A DNA stretch of 64,000 bases from Methanococcus maripaludis (GTDB taxonomy: Archaea > AGJL01 > Methanococci > Methanococcales > Methanococcaceae): the NCBI RefSeq assembly GCF_013760955.1, contig NZ_JACDUL010000002.1, forward strand, positions 44,719 to 108,718, in the 5' to 3' direction. Made by a program: the position numbers and the translations under genes. The notes under the pieces were generated by a model that was not told where the DNA came from, did no database searches, and worked only from the letters and a program-made list of their open reading frames with translations. Positions 61,114-64,000 of this stretch are shown one piece after another; positions within the stretch are counted from its first letter, which is position 1; each line of letters opens with the position of its first letter.

Positions 61114-64000
61114 CGATAAATTAACGCAAATGCAAGCTGTTTTACGAAACCTATTTCAATTCGAGGAATCCGATCTTGATTTTGGGATATACCGAATTAT
61201 AAACATCAAACGTAATGAAATAAAGAAATTCATTGAGGAAGATTTGATTAACATTATTCAATTACAAATGAAATCGGTAGAAGATACAAAAGAAATCGAA
61301 AAGAAGATTGATGAGCTGAAAAGTCAATTGGAAGGGGTATTCGGTAAAAAAATTGATGCAATTGTGAAGTTACATGGAGATACCGATGGAGTTAAAAACT
61401 ATCTTGGTTTACAAAAGCTGCTGAATCAGTCTAAAAATGAAAATTCAATCGAAGAAGGAATTTACGAAGATATTATCAACTTTTTTTCACGATATTATGA
61501 CAGTGGAGACTTTATTTCCAAAAGAAGATATTCAAAATCGAATAAATATGCAATACCATACAACGGTGAAGAAGTGTATCTCTACTGGGCTAATAACGAC
61601 CAATACTACATAAAAACCTCGGAAAACTTCCTCAATTATTCGTTTAAGCTTGGTTCATTGAGTGTTAACTTTGAAATTAGTTCGGAAGATACAGAAGTTG
61701 AACAAAACAACGTTAAATCATCGGATAAAAAATTCTTTATTTTCAACAATCTAGAATACAACCAAGATTCTAAGGAACTAACGGTTACATTTGGATACCG
61801 TGGCCTTACAAAAGATGAGGAAAACGAAGTAAACAAAATATCTGGTAAAAAAACCGTTACAAATGATACGGTAAATGAATTCAACGTCGAAAAAATAACT
61901 GAACAGATTGGGATTTACGGAATTTCGAGTTTATTCAAAAAACACCTCAAAATGGACGGCACAATGTCGGATAAATCGGAAATCGAATGGCACCTAAATA
62001 AGTACGCTACAAAGAACACATCTGACTATTTCATCCACAAGGACTTGAAGAAGTTTTTAACTGGTGAACTTGACTTTTACATCAAAAACGAAATGTTTCA
62101 TCTCGATAACGTTCTTGAGGACAATTGGAACAAATATGACATCGAACTTCGTCGTATAAAAGTATTCAAAGAAATTTCTCTAAACATAATTGACTTTTTA
62201 GCACAAGTTGAGAACTTTCAGAAGAAACTATGGGAAAAGAAGAAATTTGTGGTATCTACGGATTACTGTATCACTCTTGACCGTATTGACAAAAAACACT
62301 ACTCAAAGATCCTTTCTAACCATTCACAACTTGATGAGTGGAAAACACTGTTTGATTTTGATGTTAATGTGAAAACCAAGGATTCAAAAAGCAACTTGTT
62401 GGGATACACAAGTACAGGAAATCCTGAAATTGAACTACTGGTACAAAATCCAACTTTAACCCTTGACACGAAATTCTTTGACGAAGACTTCAAATACGAA
62501 CTTTTGAGTGAAATTGATAATTTAGAGGATAATATAACAGGTATTCTCATAAATTCTGAGAACTTCCAAGCTTTGAATTTGTTGCTTGAAAAATATCGTG
62601 AAAAAATTAAGTGCTGTTATATCGATCCACCCTATAACAAAGGTTATGATGGATTTATTTATAAGGATAATTTTAAACACAGTAGTTGGAATTCATTGAT
62701 CTATGATCGATTAGCACTATCTAAGAATTTAATTCGGGAAAATGGATCTATTTCAATAAGTATTGACGATGATGAAGAACATAATTTAACGGCTTTGGCA
62801 GATATGTGTTTAGGGAATGAAAATAGGCTTGCAAAATTAATATGGAATAGGAATCATTCAGCACAGGCAGGCTTTTTCAAATTATATCATGAGTATGTAT
62901 TGTGTTACTCTAAAAATCGGACACAGTTTAATGCAATATTGGGGGCAGATGGAAAAATAATAGCGGGAGCACAGAAAAAAGAATCTAAACGGCACAAACT
63001 TCAAGAATTTACCTTTCCAAAAGGAACCCGATTTGAAGCTGAAGATGGTTTCGAGTTAAACGGCACCTGGGGTGGTGTAGAATCTACTGAATTAATAAAT
63101 GGAAGAATGATGTGCAAAGGCAATAAATTAGCTGAAGATGTAACTCTAAAAGCAGGTTGGACTCAACTTAACCAGATGAATAAGTATTTCTATAGTGATG
63201 AAGAAGTTTTTGACACCAAAAATCAGAAAGTTTTGGAGTTTTTCTTTAGTTCTACGGGAAAATTAAAGTATGTAAAAGAAAAAACGCATGAAATACCCTC
63301 AACCGTTCTTAATGAAATGGGAACTGCAGGTCAGGCTAGCAACGACTTAACAAATATTTTAGGCTATTCTATAGATTCCACTCCAAAATCGATCAAACTA
63401 ATGGAATTTATTATAAATTATTTGGCAGATGAATCATCTTTGGTGCTTGATTTCTTTGCTGGATCAGGAACAACAGGACACGCAGTAATTAATTTAAACA
63501 AAGAAGACAATGGAAAAAGAAAATTTATTTTAGTTGAAATGGGGCAGTACTTTGATACGGTACTCAAACCAAGGATTCAAAAAGCAATTTATTCGGAAAA
63601 TTGGAAAGACGGAAAACCACTGGATAATAATGGATCAACAAACCAGATTATAAAATACCATAAATTAGAACAGTATGAAGACACATTAAACAATATCGAA
63701 TTCAAAATACCTACATTGACAGCTTTGGAGAGCAAAGATTACGCAATCAAATACATGCTTGAATTTGAATCAAGAGATAACAATGTATTCTTAAATTTGG
63801 ATAATTTGGACAACCCTTTCAATTATATTCTAAAAATCGAACAAAATAACGAGATCAAAGAACAGAAAATCGATTTAATTGAAACATTCAATTACATTGC
63901 AGGAATTACTGTAAACAAGATCTATAAAACGAATAGCGATAACGTAAGCTATGTTGTAGTTAGTGGAAAACGTAACGGAAACTCTGTAATCGTAATTTGG
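61103..64000 (+). CDS. Type III-like Mod DNA methyltransferase (3' end outside window)
   Basis: A frame of at least 966 codons, open to the right edge. The N-terminal 500 residues (MQAVLRNLFQFEESDLDFGIYRIIN, FFSRYYDSGDFISKRRYS, YYIKTSENFLNYSF) are the helical/beta extension of long adenine-specific methyltransferases. Motif IV is CCYIDPPYNKGYDGF near residue 507 and motif I LDFFAGSGTTGHAV near residue 782, the beta-class order of type III Mod. The sequence YRIIN...KEDNGKRKFILVEMG also fits. It overlaps the SF1 helicase-nuclease by 11 bases. A Res-type helicase could lie beyond the edge. Confidence 0.88.
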   Translation, partial: MVNNDKLTQMQAVLRNLFQFEESDLDFGIYRIINIKRNEIKKFIEEDLINIIQLQMKSVEDTKEIEKKIDELKSQLEGVFGKKIDAIVKLHGDTDGVKNYLGLQKLLNQSKNENSIEEGIYEDIINFFSRYYDSGDFISKRRYSKSNKYAIPYNGEEVYLYWANNDQYYIKTSENFLNYSFKLGSLSVNFEISSEDTEVEQNNVKSSDKKFFIFNNLEYNQDSKELTVTFGYRGLTKDEENEVNKISGKKTVTNDTVNEFNVEKITEQIGIYGISSLFKKHLKMDGTMSDKSEIEWHLNKYATKNTSDYFIHKDLKKFLTGELDFYIKNEMFHLDNVLEDNWNKYDIELRRIKVFKEISLNIIDFLAQVENFQKKLWEKKKFVVSTDYCITLDRIDKKHYSKILSNHSQLDEWKTLFDFDVNVKTKDSKSNLLGYTSTGNPEIELLVQNPTLTLDTKFFDEDFKYELLSEIDNLEDNITGILINSENFQALNLLLEKYREKIKCCYIDPPYNKGYDGFIYKDNFKHSSWNSLIYDRLALSKNLIRENGSISISIDDDEEHNLTALADMCLGNENRLAKLIWNRNHSAQAGFFKLYHEYVLCYSKNRTQFNAILGADGKIIAGAQKKESKRHKLQEFTFPKGTRFEAEDGFELNGTWGGVESTELINGRMMCKGNKLAEDVTLKAGWTQLNQMNKYFYSDEEVFDTKNQKVLEFFFSSTGKLKYVKEKTHEIPSTVLNEMGTAGQASNDLTNILGYSIDSTPKSIKLMEFIINYLADESSLVLDFFAGSGTTGHAVINLNKEDNGKRKFILVEMGQYFDTVLKPRIQKAIYSENWKDGKPLDNNGSTNQIIKYHKLEQYEDTLNNIEFKIPTLTALESKDYAIKYMLEFESRDNNVFLNLDNLDNPFNYILKIEQNNEIKEQKIDLIETFNYIAGITVNKIYKTNSDNVSYVVVSGKRNGNSVIVIW

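Noticed and set aside
61636..62550. Leftward frames in the last 3 kb
   Set aside because: Antisense to the long Mod-like frame, which remains open to the window edge and carries both methyltransferase motifs.

Overview
The window looks like the chromosome of a methanogenic archaeon, most probably a Methanococcus (M. maripaludis-like). The DNA is very AT-rich, ribosome-binding sites are GGTGAT/GGAGGT, and promoters carry TATA boxes. Characteristic genes include an MCM helicase, a CARF-wHTH regulator, a HerA-type ATPase and archaeal-style surface-glycan genes. The species assignment is inference. The content is mostly accessory: DNA repair and defence genes, at least two integrase-bearing mobile segments, a glycan locus and a membrane-virion-like provirus module. 

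Layout. 1-5.6 kb: an AddAB-like nuclease/helicase pair followed by a DinG/XPD-like Fe-S helicase. 5.7-6.5 kb: a TPR lipoprotein and a GIY-YIG protein. 7.0-10.8 kb: a CARF-wHTH regulator, a DEDDh exonuclease and an MrfA/YprA-type helicase with a DUF1998 zinc domain. 11.1-12.4 kb: a leucine-rich-repeat protein whose nuclease-like C-terminal part is separated by a frameshift. 12.5-20.6 kb: an EVE-domain gene converging on a type I restriction locus (HsdM, a DUF262/DUF1524 gene split by a frameshift, HsdR, HsdS). 20.7-21.6 kb: a PD-(D/E)XK/DUF5655 protein sharing a 44-bp promoter repeat with hsdM.

21.7-27.5 kb is an integrase-MCM replication module with several small genes, read leftwards. It is followed by a wHTH regulator and a dyad-rich non-coding region that may be an origin. 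The most striking gene, at 28.6-29.6 kb, encodes a jacalin-lectin/aerolysin-type pore-forming protein. Its layout resembles animal Dln1/natterin proteins, and it sits between two 38-bp direct repeats. Next come a HicBA-like pair with an unusually large HicB partner, a MazG-like protein, an HNH nuclease/beta-class methyltransferase pair, small unknown genes, a metallophosphoesterase and a serine recombinase.

37.3-44.3 kb is a surface-glycan locus (flippase, GT2, two paralogous GT-C membrane proteins, an FAD mutase-like protein) showing a visible duplication scar. A frameshifted solute-binding lipoprotein follows. 45.2-55.8 kb is one leftward block of about fourteen genes: HerA-type ATPase, two paralogous multi-TM proteins, small TM proteins and two large secreted proteins with C-terminal anchors. 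This resembles the virion module of a membrane-enveloped (pleomorphic or spindle-like) archaeal virus or vesicle-forming plasmid. 

The block ends near tRNA-Ser(UGA). A 55-nt copy of the tRNA 3' half lies 200 bp away in inverted orientation, followed by a second integrase related to the first. The last 6 kb encodes an SF1 helicase with a RecB-like Fe-S nuclease domain. It overlaps a type III-like Mod methyltransferase gene that runs off the right edge.
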